Translations under genes and position numbers: made by a program
DNA from: Chionis minor
Taxonomy: Eukaryota > Chordata > Aves > Charadriiformes > Chionididae
Length of the DNA: 64,000 bases
Direction of reading: 5' to 3'
Assembly (NCBI GenBank): GCA_013398295.1
Contig: VZSF01000033.1
Coordinates: 124,001 to 188,000, forward strand
Notes under the pieces: model-generated
Told to the model about the DNA's origin: nothing
Databases searched by the model: none
What the model saw: only the letters and a program-made list of their open reading frames with translations
Shown: piece after piece, positions 37,480-51,330 of the stretch
Position numbering within the stretch: the stretch's first letter is position 1
How the letters are laid out: the number at the start of each line of letters is the position of its first letter

Positions 37480-39419
37480 GGTGTAAGCAAATTTCCAGGG
37501 CAGGATCCATATTTTATTATTCAGTAGTGTGAGCTGAAGGTGAGTCAGGGCATTGAGTGTGTGAGATCTTTTCTTTCCTGAAAGATGTACTTGTGAATCA
37601 CCCACTTCCTCCATGAGAAATTGTTGGCAGAAATACTTAAATTAGGATACAGAGAATGAACGTCCCCATGTGCCATTGGCATAACAAACTTTTTGTCCTG
37701 CACAAGCACAATCTGCAACCTGTCCTTGCTAGCAGAGCTCCTACATGCTATCACTGGCTTTTGGGGAAGGGGGCCATTTTTGAGGACTATGCTGGCAAGG
37801 CCAGGCTACAGAGTCTAGGCTATTTCTTCAAACTATTCTGCAACAACAGTTGTAACCGGGTCTGTGTTCAGTCCCTCTTCTCAACCTCTCCTCCCTTTTG
37901 CCAGTAAAGCTGCCCCTATTCTCACTTTATTCTGGGTAATTGCAGCTCTGGTCCAGGTACAGACTCTTGCTGTCTCTGCTTTTGCTATGTGTGGACACAG
38001 TGCTGACAAACCTGTTGCTCCTGCTCTGATTTTGAGTTCATGTAGAACATTGAGACCTGTGTTCCAGACTTGATATTTAATATTGGACAATGTTAATTAA
38101 TTTCATGAAACCACTATATTATTACAGTATCTGTCAAAAACTGTATCTCATTTGGAAGGATGGTAGAGAATTTTTGTGGTTTTGTTTCTTCTTAGATTTT
38201 GGCATGACCAACATTTATTATGAGTCCTGAAGTGTAGTGTAGCTAACAATTGCTAAAGCTTTCATACTAAGAAATTAGGCTGAATAGATAGTATTAATGC
38301 TTGTACATTTACAAATGTAACTTCATCCCTAACATTGTATTCTATTCAGTTTTGAGTATTAGAATTTACTTGTGATATTTATTTCATATAGGGTATGCAA
38401 AATGACTGTAAACATTTGCATTGTAGCTATCTTTATATATCTATAAACATAGCAAGGAGCTCAAAGAGCGGAGTTATTTTATAGGTAGCTCAGTGTTGAA
38501 TGGGTCCGTTCTCCCCGCTCATGGGCAGGAGTTCCAAGGCTGATTTCTCTCTGTGAAAAGGGAGAACTGTTATTTTCAAAAAGCTCGCTAGTGACTTTGT
38601 TGTTGCGTTCAGTTTTGCTTGGCTAGTGCTCCAACAAATAAGGTGGATGGTTGAGATGGGAAGCAGTTCCAATAATTAAGGACAATCACTCTGATGACTC
38701 TGGGATTTGCTTGGCAGAGAAGTAAAGTTGTACTACAATTAGGCATCTATCCCCAGCTACACATTACACAGAAGACCCCGATTCAGCAGAAGACTTAAGA
38801 AAGCAGTTAAGTTTAGGTTGAAGAAGAATTTTTGTGATTACACAGACACTGCCTGTGGCAGCTGGTCTTGACACTCAGATTATTGCAACATGAGCGCAAA
38901 CCATGCATATCTATATTGCCTGGTAAATAAGAAGGTTGGGTACAGAAGACAGCAGGCTTCAGAGCTGAAGCCTGGGGCTAGCACAACCGCATAGATTTGC
39001 AGTTGTCTTTTGGGGATGACCTAATGCTTGAAGTTAAGTACCTGCTTAAGCGTTTGGTTGAAACAGAATTTGAAGTCATAACAAATCCTTGAATTTGTAA
39101 GCATTTAGGGCATAAAATGTAACATTACATTTAACAGCCAAATTGTTCTCATAGGTTTTGGGGAAAAAACCTTCCATGGGCTGTAAGCAGTGAGCTGATC
39201 CTGTGAACATCATTTATAGACCCAGCTGGCCACAGCTATCTGTAAAGAGATCTTGTTTTTCAGCATGATTTCTGTCTACAAGGGAATGCAATTCCTTTGA
39301 AAGCTTTACAGAGGTGGTCTTTTTGTAGTTGTGAATTGACATCAGAGGACGAGTTCCTGAAAAGGGCATCAGAGATCAAGTTAGTTAATACCAATTTAAA
39401 ATTCAGAGGTCAGGACTGT

Positions 39420-39620
39420 TGGAGTGCCGTTTTTTATTAATTTGGTTTAATAAAAGATACTCTCTTGCAGGAAGTACCTAAGCCCTTTCCCAGGGCATGA
39501 GCTTCCTTTACATAGCCTGGAGAAGGGCTTGGGTCTTGAAAGCTAGCCTGCTTCCTGTGTTTCCCCAGTTGTTTCTCCAACTGTAAATGACACTACTTCT
39601 CCTTCCAGTCGTACTTTGAA
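39420..39620 (+). repeat. Possible old interspersed repeat remnant
   Basis: The order GCCTGGAGAAGGGCTTGG, CTTGAAAGCTAGCCTG, CAGTTGTTTCTCCAACTG, then GACACTACTTCTCC resembles the 3' end of a common sauropsid repeat (GAAGAAGAGCT...GAAAGCTTG...AAGTTGGTCCAATAAA). A TTTAATAAAAGATACTCTC piece lies just upstream. I cannot name the family with confidence. Confidence 0.35.
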
Positions 39621-39704
39621 TTTGAGATTCAGCAGTGAATCTTCCCACAAATTATTTCAGTGCATGCCTTAGTCCTCACATGGAACCATGCTGCTGCTTT
39701 GTAT

Positions 39705-39723
39705 AATAAATTTTGTGTATGTG
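39705..39723 (+). terminator. Candidate polyadenylation signal for TMEM179
   Basis: AATAAA is followed directly by TTTTGTGTATGTG, a GU-rich element. It lies 2.2 kb after the stop codon. Alternative hexamers occur at 39449 and much further downstream, at 47320 (AATAAATTATTTG). Confidence 0.4.
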
Positions 39724-42700
39724 CCAAATAAGGCTTTGGCTGAAGTAACTTGTGGGCTGGGGCCACCATTCCTGGTCTTGCCTGAGGCTTTGAAGAGACA
39801 GGAGGCAGAAGACAGCAAGTGTCTCTTTCTCACCCTTGCTCTGAAAAACTAGGGCTCAAGCCTTGCCTCTGGTTCTGAGGAGGAATAAGATGTTGCTCAT
39901 CGGTGAGGTTTTCTGGAGCTGATGCTCTCTTCTACCTCTCTTTTCTCCTGTCTTGGGTTCTTTTCCTCCTTTCAACTTCCATGAGAAGCAGCAAACACTG
40001 GTCCTGGGGTTTCTACTCATTGACTTTTGTGGTTAGCATTTTCACTAGCATTTGTCACCCTGACACTATCTCCCTGACACTATCTTCATTGTTCTGCAGC
40101 TCAATAGACAAAAAGTGGGATCTTTAAAGCACCCAGGACAGCCAGGATCCCACCTTGAAGTAAAAGCCAAATGGAATGAAATATTTCACTTCAGCCTTTA
40201 GGAAGTCCAGCCCAAAACAAGTACATGCACAGAGTTACTTGTGAACTTCAGCATCAAAGCTTAGCCTTTCTAATTCATTTACCAGAGTGAATTCTTTTAA
40301 CCCCAGTTGCATTTCAGTGCCCATGAATGCAACCATCAGGGCTGTTGGGGTTTGCATGTAAAGTGAAAAGAGGCTGAGGCTCTTCTTTGAGTCCCACATG
40401 CATCCCAGTCTCTTTTCCTCAGCCACCTTCACTTGACCAGGTGTGGTGAGGCTGGTACCTAGCTTGCAAGCACCAGTGATGCTTAAAAGTGAAGCTAGTT
40501 TTAAAGGGAGACCCTGGGCAGGTGAGAAGGCAGAGCATTTAGTGAGAAGCTCTCTGACTCACGGAAAGGAAGGGTATCGTGCAAAGCCCAGTTATTGGAA
40601 CCCGTTGTACTTTTTTGCTTACAGTTGGCTTTCTGCAACCTCTTCTGCTAAAGCTTGGACACTCAGACCAACCTGGTGATGCCAGGCTGAAAGTGTGTTG
40701 GAATAGTGATATTATTTATATGCACATACATACCTACGCTGTCTCTCACACATGTCTCATGTACTTACCTGACCTCTGCTTTTACTCATCCATTGCCAAC
40801 CAGCTCAGTGTGGCTGCAGTAGGAGTTTGAGTCAAATGTTGCATTTCTGCGATATTCCAATGCCTTCTTTAATTTGCCATCTCCAAAAGCAGGCCTCTGG
40901 GAGCACTCTAGCAAGAGGCATGTTCAAAGAACTAGGACCCTGTGTGGTATTTATACTTTTATTTATTTATTGTCACTTGGTGGAAGGGGAAAAAGCTTTG
41001 TGGGCTTTGCCCATGCAGCCCCTCCTGCTGCTGCCCATGGCAAAGCTGTGAGCCATTCTGGTGAAGGATGTGGGATGCAGTTGTTTAGTCACCATGTTCA
41101 TTGTGATGCTAAAACAACAGTCAAAAAGCCTGTGAAAATTGCTAATAATGCGGGGAGAGCGTTACTTGGTCAAATGCAACTAGATGCTGCTTTCTGAGGC
41201 ACAAGGGTGTTGCCACACCATTATTCTGTTATATTGAATATATTCCCCATGTCCTGGATACCATCTGTGCTTAATTTCCCTGCCAATTCCCTGCCAGCAG
41301 TCCACACTGAGTCAGAAAAATCTGAGCTAACAAGTGCTGATTGAGCTTTCAGATCAATGCTGTTTATTATTATTTTTATAACGGAGAAACAATTTAAGCC
41401 ATCTTTTGGAATAGAATTTCCTCATGAGGGCACAAATTCTCCTAACTTCTTATCCCAGTAACTCGTGAGGCATCTTTCACCTGTGAAGTTTCAACAGAAG
41501 TCTCAAAATAGGAGCATGATGATTTACTTTAAAGTCAGAAGGACACACGCGTGCTATGGCAATGTTTGTATGGTCCCTTAGAAAACAGGTAGTTAAAATA
41601 ACCAGTGATGGATACTTGAGTATACAGACCTTGTCATGAAAGCATTCAGTGTCAGGGAGCTGGTGTACGTGTGTATTTACAATGTACACAGATATATATA
41701 ATTCTACTGCTCATCTATGGATACGTATGTGGATATAGGCTTTTCTCTTAACAGACAGCTCAGGTCAGAGTAGTTGTTAGGTTGCCTTAACTTTCTACAC
41801 TGACCTTTTCTTAGTTAGTGTTAGGATCTGTGCAGTGATACATAGGTTATGGTACCCAGAGGTGATGCAGATGCAATGTGAGAGGAGTAGGAAAGCACTG
41901 GCCAATGCACAACTTCCGAAGGGCTGAGATGGGTTTCTAATGGGGGTTTGCAGATGTTTTAACTTCTCTCCTATCTCTAGGTAATGTCCTGATGTTAGCC
42001 TGTATTAGTCCTGTTAGGAACAGTCACATTTCCTTTCAAGGCCTTCCCTCACCAACATGAAACACTGTTGATTTAACCTTATGTAGTATCCAGGATGGAA
42101 ACAGAGTCACAAGGAACAGGAGCACGCAATTTACAGTTAGATTGTATGAACAAGGGGTTCTCTTCCCCTGATTCAGGAATTCTACATCACAGACTCCTAA
42201 ATGACCAGTGACCCTGGCATGAATGTGGTCCTGTTATTAATTCATTTAAAATACATACTTGCAGGTGACAAACAGAACATATTTTGATAGGAGTGTCAAT
42301 CCTTCGGTTGCCAAAACAGGCGCTTCTGCAAGATGGTACAGTATTCTGGCTCAAAACAGGCAGCATGTCTTTTTGTAAACAGTAATTTGTTTACTGTTAG
42401 AAAAGATAAGGTGTCAAAGAGGAAAAAGATTTTATTTAGAATACAGTTATTTAGTAGCAGGAGTTTAGATGGGAGAATTCATTTGAAAACTTAATCGTTA
42501 TCTTAATGGTTAAAGAAACTCAAGCAGATCTTTGACGTAGCAAGTTAGTGTGTGATTCTTGAGGGACAGAAGGGCTAACCTGGTTTATGGTGCCTGAGCA
42601 TCTAACTAATCTAACCCTCTGTATTTAAAGTAAGCTAAAAAGTCACACTAATAAAACCGGCACTTGTCCTGTATTTTCTTTTAAATTTTCCATGATATTT

Positions 42701-45700
42701 GCAGGTTAGAATGCCCTAGGCTGTTTTCCCCTGAAATGGAAGGCTAGACTGAACAAAATTCCTGGTTCGAGGGCTTTGGGGTTTCTTGGTGCAAGGGTTG
42801 TTGCATGTGAAATGCATGACTAGTTGAGGGAGGACACCCAGGATTGCGCTGGAAACCTGAAGGCTCTCATCAGTGAGATACAAAGCCATGCTTCACCTTC
42901 ATTTGTCCTCTGGAATCTTTTAATCTTTGTTGTATGTTGGTCCAATCTCAGTTCTTCACATCTCGTGCAATTTAGTCTTTAGGTTGATGGTTGGAGACCA
43001 TCTCTAGAGAAAGGGGGGATGTGCATAGGAGTCTCTTCAGGCTGATCTGGGTGCAGATAGTGGCGTCCCCTTGCTAGGGAACTGTGAGCCACAGGCCCTT
43101 GTGTAGGCTTTACACTGGAAATAGGGTTTCTGCACAACGGCAAATCACACATCGATCTACATGATGGGTCTCAGAAAATGCAGTATCAAATGTGCGAATT
43201 CAGAATGGATGCCAGCTGCAAAAAGTTCAGTGCAAGAAAGTACATGCAAACCTGGTGTTTGGGTGAATGCAGCTTTTATCATCTCCCTTCTCCAAAGCCC
43301 CCCACCTCAAACATATTGCATGTAAAATCACTCTTACTATTTAAATGATAAATTTAACAAAAATCCAGACAGTCATTCGTACTCACAAGACTTACAGTAT
43401 TTTGCGACAAGCCAATGTGGATTTTGACAAAACTTTTTTCTTTTCTTCTAAATCAACGGCCTGGGTGTGAACGTCCTTGAGCTAATGGGAATCCTGTCCA
43501 TATCCAGATCCTAAATTTGGATCCTAAATGCCTCAGACCATTTCCTTTGCTGATGGAAATAGCCCATTTTTATCTCATTAGAATGTTTGCTTTGCAGACC
43601 ACAAATGTCCTTTCCTTATGCTTAGGAAATCTGGGAAGAGAGGCAGGATTTGCCTGGATAGTTTCCACACCTGCATGCAGTAAGAAAATGCTCATATAGC
43701 TTCATGAGCACTGAAATGGTTTTAAAATTATTTCTGTTCATGGCCTGAATGCCTTCGAGTGCATGTTTCTATTTTTGTGCTCTATGAGAAAGAGGAAAAC
43801 CAACCTGAGCTGTATTTTAGCATTCACAGATACACACCTAAAAGTTCTTTAAATTTGTTTGAAATGACAAAATTCTATTTAATAATTTATGAAGCTGACA
43901 AAGGCAGCACTTTGCTGTCCTCCTGACATAGAAGGGAAAAACACAACTGCGCTATGTCAGAAAACTTAACATTTGTTTCTGAGGAGTTAGACAGCAATTT
44001 ATTTGATATATACCAAGTACTGCTTATTTGAATGCAAGCATGTAATTGATAGCAACTTTCCATTCTGTTGCTGGGAAGACTATTTACATAGCAATCTTTT
44101 CTCTTTAGTTTCTTTTGTCCATGCCAAAGAGTGCAATTGAACTGCTATTGCAAATATAGACTAACATGAATGTATTCACCTGAGTGCTTAAACTTTTCTA
44201 CCTCTAATAGCTGCCATAACTGCTATAACTGCTTAAACTGCTATTGTACACAATAGTCAAAAGAACTGAATCCATGTGAGAGTCTTAAATCCTGTTTTCA
44301 TAGATAGCTAAAAGATTTAGGATTTAACTCTATTAGCTTCCTATCAGATTCTTGCTCCTAAAAATGGGCATAGGCACCCAAGAAGGGCTGTGTGAATAGC
44401 CCTTTTGATTAGTCAAATAATGATTTTATTTTGTTTTGGGGTATTTTTTTCAGATTTTTTTTTCTCACCAAAACAAAAAGCCAGCAACTGTGATTTGTCA
44501 GTCACGGAAGGCTGTATGTTACCTGAAAATCTGCATGTCACAAGGGCAGCAAAAAGCAATGAGCTGCTTGTTAAAATGCCTGTAACGGTCCTTCCTCAGC
44601 CCTCCCCACTGGCAGGTAACTGCGAGGCACAGGTTTAATCTCCCCTTCTGCCTTGGGAGGCACAAGCCTCCATCTCCATGGCAAATGCTTCCACCATGGT
44701 GTTATACTGGATCTGTGTTATCCTTTTGGAGCTTTTCTGCATGGCTTGAAATTCTTAAGTAACAATGTTTTAGCCTGGTGGTTCTGGTGTTTATCAGGGA
44801 GACAAAGTACTTGGCAGAAAGAGGTGCTCACTGAAATAACTTGAGCTATTTGTATATGGTGGAAATTCAATTTGAGAAGGTTTTGTTCCCCCTTTCCACT
44901 TGACTATGTTGTAAAGTGAGGGTTGACACAACCTGCCAGGAGGTGGGAACGAAGAGTCATTGTTGATGTTGGCCTCTTGAGTGATTTCTCACACAAGCGA
45001 GTAAACAGTTGTGTGACAAAACTACTCTTTATCTACTTTATTTTCCCCTCGTTTTCCCTCAGATTTGGGCAAGTTTGACTCCAGTTTGTATACAGATTCT
45101 TAAGAGTATTTATGAATGTGAGAAAAATTGCAGTTCCTGTGGCAAACTTTGCCTCTTGTCAAAAAGTAAGAAAAAGTGTATCAGATTTCTCCTGTTCTCA
45201 CTTGGGCTCCCTGGGGTATGAGGTCAAACCTTTCCCTTTACATAAGCCAGGCCTGATTTGGGTGACATGTTGCTCTAGGAGCTTCCCAAGGCTGGTGCCA
45301 GCAGTCCCTCGAGGAACTTGGTGGAGTTGGATGAGTGCTGTGTTAAACCGTAGATTTTAAGGCAGGGGACGTTAATGTTTGAAAATCGTCTGCCATGGTA
45401 TCCCACATAACACAGTCAAGAGATCTTCCTCCACTCACTCCTGCAGCAGAGGGAATTATTTTCCCTGTTAACACTGTGAAGTCCAATAGTTTGTGTCTGA
45501 AACACAGTATATCTTCCTGCAGCACACTGGATCTTGACTCCATCAGTTAACCCTTTCCACTTTCTAGGCTGCTGTAAGAGTTTTAACCGTCATAGTTAAA
45601 GCAGTGTTCAACATTTGACTTCAAAAGGTGCTAACAGTCTCCTTATTAAAGCAAAGTCTTGCAGAGTTGCAAGCAGTCCTTTTGCTAAATGATCCCAAGA

Positions 45701-46791
45701 AATTCCGTGCTGAACAGCATCCTTTCAGGGGGAGGACCACTGCATCGGTGTCCACAGCCAATGCAGACTGATGGTGTCAGAGCAATTCTGGTCAAATACT
45801 CTCTGAATAAAACCATTGCTATTTTTCAGCCCAAGCTATACAACTGAGAAATCAATATATTGTGATCTGAAGTATTAAGAGAGATTTCTGAAGGTTTATA
45901 AATAAAACAAAACAGCAACTAAAAAAGTCAACAGTTCCACTGACTTCTCCTTCCCCTGGATCCTTTCAGCTCCAAAAACATTCTTACAAACTTCACGGGG
46001 GGTTTTATTGCCATCAAGCTGACCAGGCTTTATTTCTCACATCTCTTCCTATTGGGAGCAAGGGCTGCTGAGGGGGACAGGAGACTGCCATAAATCAGAA
46101 TAGAAATAGGTAGCAAGGAGAACCATTAGGGCATTTGCTATGAGGGATTTTGGCTTTTAGGTTGCGATGGGAGGGATCCAGCGTGGCAGTGCCAGCGCTG
46201 GCAGCACGGCCACCAATTTCAGCCCCAACCTGCTTACGTGGCTTTACAAACTGCAGAGCGTCTCCTTGGAGCATGAGTTTGCCTAAAGTCAGCTTCTGGA
46301 GAGAGCCACCTGTGTCAGCTGTGCAGATATCTAGTGTGAAGGTGCTGGCATTGCCACCAGGTTTGGAGGGGCTGCTTGAAAAACCTCTTCTTTCCACAGA
46401 TACGCTACAGCTGGCCCTTTGCCCCATGCAGTTCGTGACTTGTGTGGGGCAGGCTGTTCCCAAATCTCTGTAGACTTGCCATTTTTGAAAGGAGCTTATT
46501 AGCATCCCATAGTTTTAAAAGGTTTGGTTTTTTTGTGAGTTACTGCCTGCAAAGATCTGAAGCTGATCGCTTTGCTTACAAGTCAGTGCAGAGCCTGAAT
46601 GCATTTCAGCCCCTCTGAAATGTATGTTCTGTGACTTATGTATTCATGAGCTACTGTCTCTTCTTATAGCCAAGTGGGAAAGCTTTATATGAGTCTAGAC
46701 TAACCATTGTGTTATGCTGCTAAAGAGGTCCCTGTATCATGGGTATTTGGGGACAAAACTGACCACTTTTTCATAATTTGTTTGAAAAACA

Positions 46792-46829
46792 TTTTCATTG
46801 AAAATGAAATTTTTCATTTTCAATGAAAA
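46792..46829. repeat. Perfect palindrome, 18-bp arms with 2-bp centre
   Basis: TTTTCATTGAAAATGAAA (46792-46809) and its exact reverse complement (46812-46829) are separated by TT. A further TTTTTCATTGAAA copy follows at 46831. The palindrome is itself built from smaller TTCATTGAA units. Confidence 0.9.
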
Positions 46830-47140
46830 CTTTTTCATTGAAAGCGGTAGAGGGGCAGATCCTTCGCTGGTGTATATAGCTTCGCTTTGTGAGCCACGCT
46901 GGAGCCACGCCAGTCCACACAAGCTGAGGGCAGAACCTGATCTGTTCTGACTATTATCTCTTTTGATTTGTATGGTCTTTCGCAGTGTAATGACTGCTGA
47001 TTTGGAGCTTTAATTGCATGCATTTGACAGAAACAGAAGTGGAGTGAGGTTTATTATTGTTTTGATACAGCCTCAAAAGGGAAGCTTTTTACTAGCATTT
47101 TAATGTAGCCCTTTGTAAACACCTAGCAAATAAAAATTCT

Positions 47141-47210
47141 GAGTCCAATCCTTCTGCTAATGGGGCTACTGACAGTTGTCTTTGGCTTTATTAGGAGTTG
47201 GACTGGGTTC
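47141..47210. repeat. Worn palindromic interspersed repeat
   Basis: GAGTCCAATCCTTCTGCTAA at one end and TTAGGAGTTGGACTGGGTTC at the other are imperfect inverted copies about 70 bp apart. The pattern resembles the same sauropsid palindromic family suspected at 34411. Confidence 0.4.
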
Positions 47211-48984
47211 AGAATAAGTGATACAGTCTAGCGTTACTGATAATGAGTTAGCGTGTTTTATATATTGATGCTTTTTGCTGGACCATGCATTGGCTTTTTA
47301 TGATTTGGTGATATATACAAATAAATTATTTGAAAAGTCAATATTTCTGCGCCTGTTTTTTGAAGATGAATTTAAATTTTTACAGTGTAAGATAATTTTT
47401 TTTTTCAGAGTCAGTCTGTCTCAGGTAGTGTCTTAATTACTCATTGCCCAGCATCTCCACGCCACAGATCGTATAGACAAGGATATGGCCAACCATCCCA
47501 AGCTGCCTGAGCCTTTTTGGGCTTCCAGCAGTGAATCCCAATGCCATAGGAGGCAAGGAGAAGATGGTCCCATGCCAGCATTCAGCTTGTTAACAAATGT
47601 AAAAGGGAACCACAGGCTGCATGGACAGGTTCATTTTCTAAATGCCAACTGGCTAATTTTCTTCATGTGGCGTCAGCCTTTCTCTTCAGAGGTGGGCCTA
47701 AAGGTTCCCAACCGCTATCCTGGAGGGAAGAATTAATAAGAAACAAATCCATGCTATTATCTTTGAGGTTCTTGAGTTATTCCTTGAGGGCAGCTGGTAA
47801 TACCCTTTCTCTAGTCACATGCTGCGCGCGTTTCTGCTTGCTTCGAAGTGGCAAAAGGCAGAAATGACAATTAAAATTGCTGCTTTGGGCTTCTCTTGCT
47901 CCATTAACTTGTTTTCAGACTAGCAGGGTTGGAGAGACGAAGGAAGGGAGTGGGACTAGAAGTAATCTTTGGGGCTGCCTCTTACCAGTGCTAATGCTGA
48001 GTGCTTTAAAAGGTTAATGTAAAAACATCTGGTGTCATCTCACCGTGTCCTTTTCTATCTCCTCTTATGGTATGGGTATGGCTACGCCTGCTAGTGCAAT
48101 CAGGTGCTGTTGATGGGGTGAGCCTGCCCGAAGAGGGTGTTGGCAGCTCCCTCCACTCCTGCTGCAGAAATGTACGGAACACTGTCAAAACAACACTTAC
48201 TCCCTACTGTTGTGGTCTGCTGATTTCTGCAGTGCATTAATTTCATATTCATTGTGTAAGGGATATTAGCCAGCATTTCTACCCTTAGGCCCTGTCACAA
48301 GCCCATTTTCATGCACAGATTTCCTTCTACTCTCTTCTGGCCCTTTGACTCCTGCCACCCTAGACACTGCTCCCAGGAAGCCCACCTACTCGCTGGCGGC
48401 TTCAAAAATTGCTGCAAGAGTCCTGTCCTCCATCACTCCCTCCTTCAGCCCTTTAAAGCTAAAACATGACCATTTCTAAGCTGGATTAAATAATTGCTCA
48501 GTGCTGGTTGGCTGCAGGACTCCTGACTTCCAAAGCTATCCACCACGCTGGCACCAGCGTGAATTCAGGTGAGCATCTCGACCATTTGTAATAAATTACG
48601 TACTCCTCCTTCTTTACCTCTTTATAAGCAATTCTCTGAAGCTGTACTAAAGAGAAATAGCATGGCCAGCAAGGGAGATATTACTCAACATAGCTGATTT
48701 GGGGTAACTTTAGAGCTCCTATCAGATCTTTCAAACTCATGGATTCACAAAGACATCACACCTAGAAAACCAGAATTGAACAAGGAGAAATCCCATCCAG
48801 CTCACAGCAGTCAGGATAGATCTGTGATGGATAAAGAACAGAAAGAAGGGGCAGAGTGGGAAAAGGGGATGGGTATGTGTGTTTGTGAGTATGCAGGATG
48901 CATGAATGGGAAAAGAGCTTCAGTCTGAGAAGGAAATAAAACAGGTAAGTCCACAGTGAAGCTCTGCAGCAGTAATTAAATGCA

Positions 48985-49120
48985 GGCCCAGAAGCTGGGA
49001 TTTTTGCTCCTGTTCCTAGCCTTGTTATTGACCTGCTTCACTCATTCTCACAGGTGCATTGGCTTTCTCAGCTTCAGTTTCTTCACCTGCAAAATGCCAC
49101 CACTCTCTGAGGGACAGGAT
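48985..49120 (+). repeat. MIR-type SINE fragment
   Basis: AGAAGCTGGGATTTTTGCTCC, CTAGCCTTGTTATTGACCTG and CTCAGCTTCAGTTTCTTCAC followed by CTGCAAAATG follow the MIR order (gggttc...ctgtgcctcagtttcc...tgtaaaatg). It is diverged and lacks the 5' promoter part. Confidence 0.55.
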
Positions 49121-50759
49121 TTAGCTTTTATTTATTTCAAATGTTCTGGCTTTGTAGCAAATTTGTTTTGGCTTTCTGCAGCCTGCCACGTTTCTGACTG
49201 ACTGCAGTAAACAATCCTGACCCGGGAGGCCTTGGAAGGCCATGGCAAGATCTCCACAGGCAACTCAAGTGCCGCCTTTGCCCGTCTCCAAAAGTGTCCC
49301 AACCAGAGCCTAAGCAGAAGCCAAGAATAGCTGTTCCTCTGCTTAATTTCCCTGACAGCCCAGATGCGATAGCCGTTCTCGCTCACAGCAACAAAGCTGG
49401 GCCCCAGCAGGGAGAACATGGCTATTTTCTTATTAAAAGAGACCCAGGGGAAGGGTGGTCCCTGGCCTGTCTCCTGGGAAGCTGTGCAGGGAGGTGGGTG
49501 CCCATCCGTTCCTGTTTTACCTTAACCCTTTGGATTGTTTTAAAGTTACCAAAACCAGGTTGCTAACGTACCGGAAGGGTTCACTGTACTGCTCTCACTC
49601 TGGAGATTGCGCTGCTCTTGTCAGCTCAGACTTTGCTTTCTTGTTGCAAAGTGTCATGATGTGCAGGCAGGGACCCATCGCTTCAGAAAAGGCTCCTGTT
49701 TTGAAGGGAGTAGTTGCTACGTGCTGGGAGGACGTGCCAGTCCAGAGCCAGGAGAGGAACGCCACTGATTTCAACATGAACGTTGAAAAGATCTTAAACA
49801 TTAAAAAATGAAAGCAGAAGTTGTAATGACCCCCTTGTCCCATGCATGTACCAATCCAAAGTTTCCATCAGAGATTCACCAGTGCACAAGTTTAAAACCT
49901 TTCTGCTTTATTACCTAAACAGCAGGGCTGAGATGGGGGAGAGGGCAGGGAAGCAGCGGTGGGACTTACCCTCTGAGCTTGGGTACACGAGCGGTTTGCG
50001 CAAAGAGCCCCTGAGCTAAACACTCCTCCTGCAGCAACCTCTGCTTCCCAGACAGGCAGCACGTCGGATGTAATTGCTGTGGCCTTTGACATCTTAGGAG
50101 GATCATGAGATTCACCGCTGAAGTCACCTCTCTCTGAATGCAATTTTTTTCACTCGTTCTCAACCCATTTGCTGCCCACTGTTCTCTTGAGAGAAGGCTG
50201 CGTAACATGTTCCTGTTTATCCACTGCCTGGTTAAAGTCCCTGGGCTGCTTGGAAGCAGGATGTTGGGGCAGAGTGGTACGGCCCTCTTTTTTTTCTTTC
50301 CAAAAATCAATTGAAAATAAAGCACCATTTTAAATTTTTGGTGGGTTGCAGTGCCAGGGGAATTAGAGCCCAAGTCTCACGGGCATCTCTTCTATCTTCT
50401 CTGCAGTGTTTGCTTCTTTTCTTTTTTTCTTTTTCCTTTTCTTCAGCTCTTAGAGTTCTGATGTCAATCTTATCACACCAAATAAACCAAAGCACACATT
50501 AGGTGCTACCTGACAGGAATCTAAGGCCTAAAAAGCTGATTGTGCTAGTTTTGTCTAGGAAGAAAACACAGACGAAGCTCAGGCGCTCACTTGTTCTCCT
50601 CTCAGACACCTGGAGCACAATTCCGCATTTATTGCATAATCTCTATAAAAAGGATTCGCTTCAGAGAGGTGCATGCTATGGTGGGACAATGGAGGGATAA
50701 AGGGGCTTTTCCTCCCACGCCTTCATAAACAACCTGTGTTACCATCATACAAGGCCTCG

Positions 50760-50950
50760 AACACCCAGGCATAAATGCATAACCTCTGACAAGCACTATC
50801 ATAAATCTTGTAAGCTCAGCTTGTGGAGTTTATGGACTGAATCAAACCCAGAGGATTAAACTACTGATTTGATAATTAGCCTGGGATTCAATGCTGCTAT
50901 TTATTATGTTAGGCAAATAAGCTATTTACCGTTTAAATGAGTTTTCATGG
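50760..50950. promoter_or_regulatory. AT-rich block resembling a conserved non-coding element
   Basis: CATAAATGCATAACC, AGGATTAAACTACTGATTTG, ATAATTAGCCTGGG and TTTATTATGTTAGG place several homeodomain-like TAAT cores close together in otherwise complex sequence. It is only a candidate. Confidence 0.2.
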
Positions 50951-51194
50951 TTTTTTTTCACACCTGGGAGTTAAGTGAAACATTAAGGAACAGCTTTTGC
51001 CCATGGAGCAAAAAAATGCATGAAGGGAAACAAGAAAGCCATTTGCCAAGATTTTACTAATGATCATTTCAGGTATATAAATATTTCAGCTTGCCAAGCC
51101 TTTGGCCACCAGAGCAGTGTTTATGCAATAGCTCAGCTTTATTTTAACTTTTGCAGAATAGCTCTTAGGAGACTTGAGGAGAAAGACGGTTTGT

Positions 51195-51330
51195 TATTTA
51201 AAGCCTTGACCTGAGACCTGGGAGACTTTTATTCAGAGCCTGCTGCTGCCTGCACAGATCAATATCTATTTCTCTCTCTACTTCTGTTCCTCATATCAGC
51301 AGTTTATAAGCTCTTTGGGGGACAAAATTC
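51195..51330 (+). repeat. Possible MIR-type SINE fragment
   Basis: ACCTGAGACCTGGGAGAC, TTATTCAGAGCCTGCTGC and CTACTTCTGTTCCTCATATC, followed by AAGCTCTTTGGGG, loosely follow a MIR. It is weaker than the copies at 33 and 49 kb. Confidence 0.4.

Larger units (their letters stand above)
37480..39730 (+). other. TMEM179: Probable 3' UTR of TMEM179
   Basis: AT-rich, gene-free sequence follows the TMEM179 stop. Several AT-rich motifs and TATTTA-like elements occur at 38.1-38.45 kb, as in many long neuronal 3' UTRs. The most attractive end is the AATAAA at 39705-39710, followed by the GT-rich TTTTGTGTATGTG; an earlier AATAAA lies at 39449. The true end needs transcript data. Confidence 0.5.

Noticed and set aside
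47320..47340. AATAAATTATTTG as the main TMEM179 polyadenylation site
   Set aside because: It would need a 3' UTR of nearly 10 kb. The site at 39705 is closer and better placed, though a long isoform cannot be excluded.
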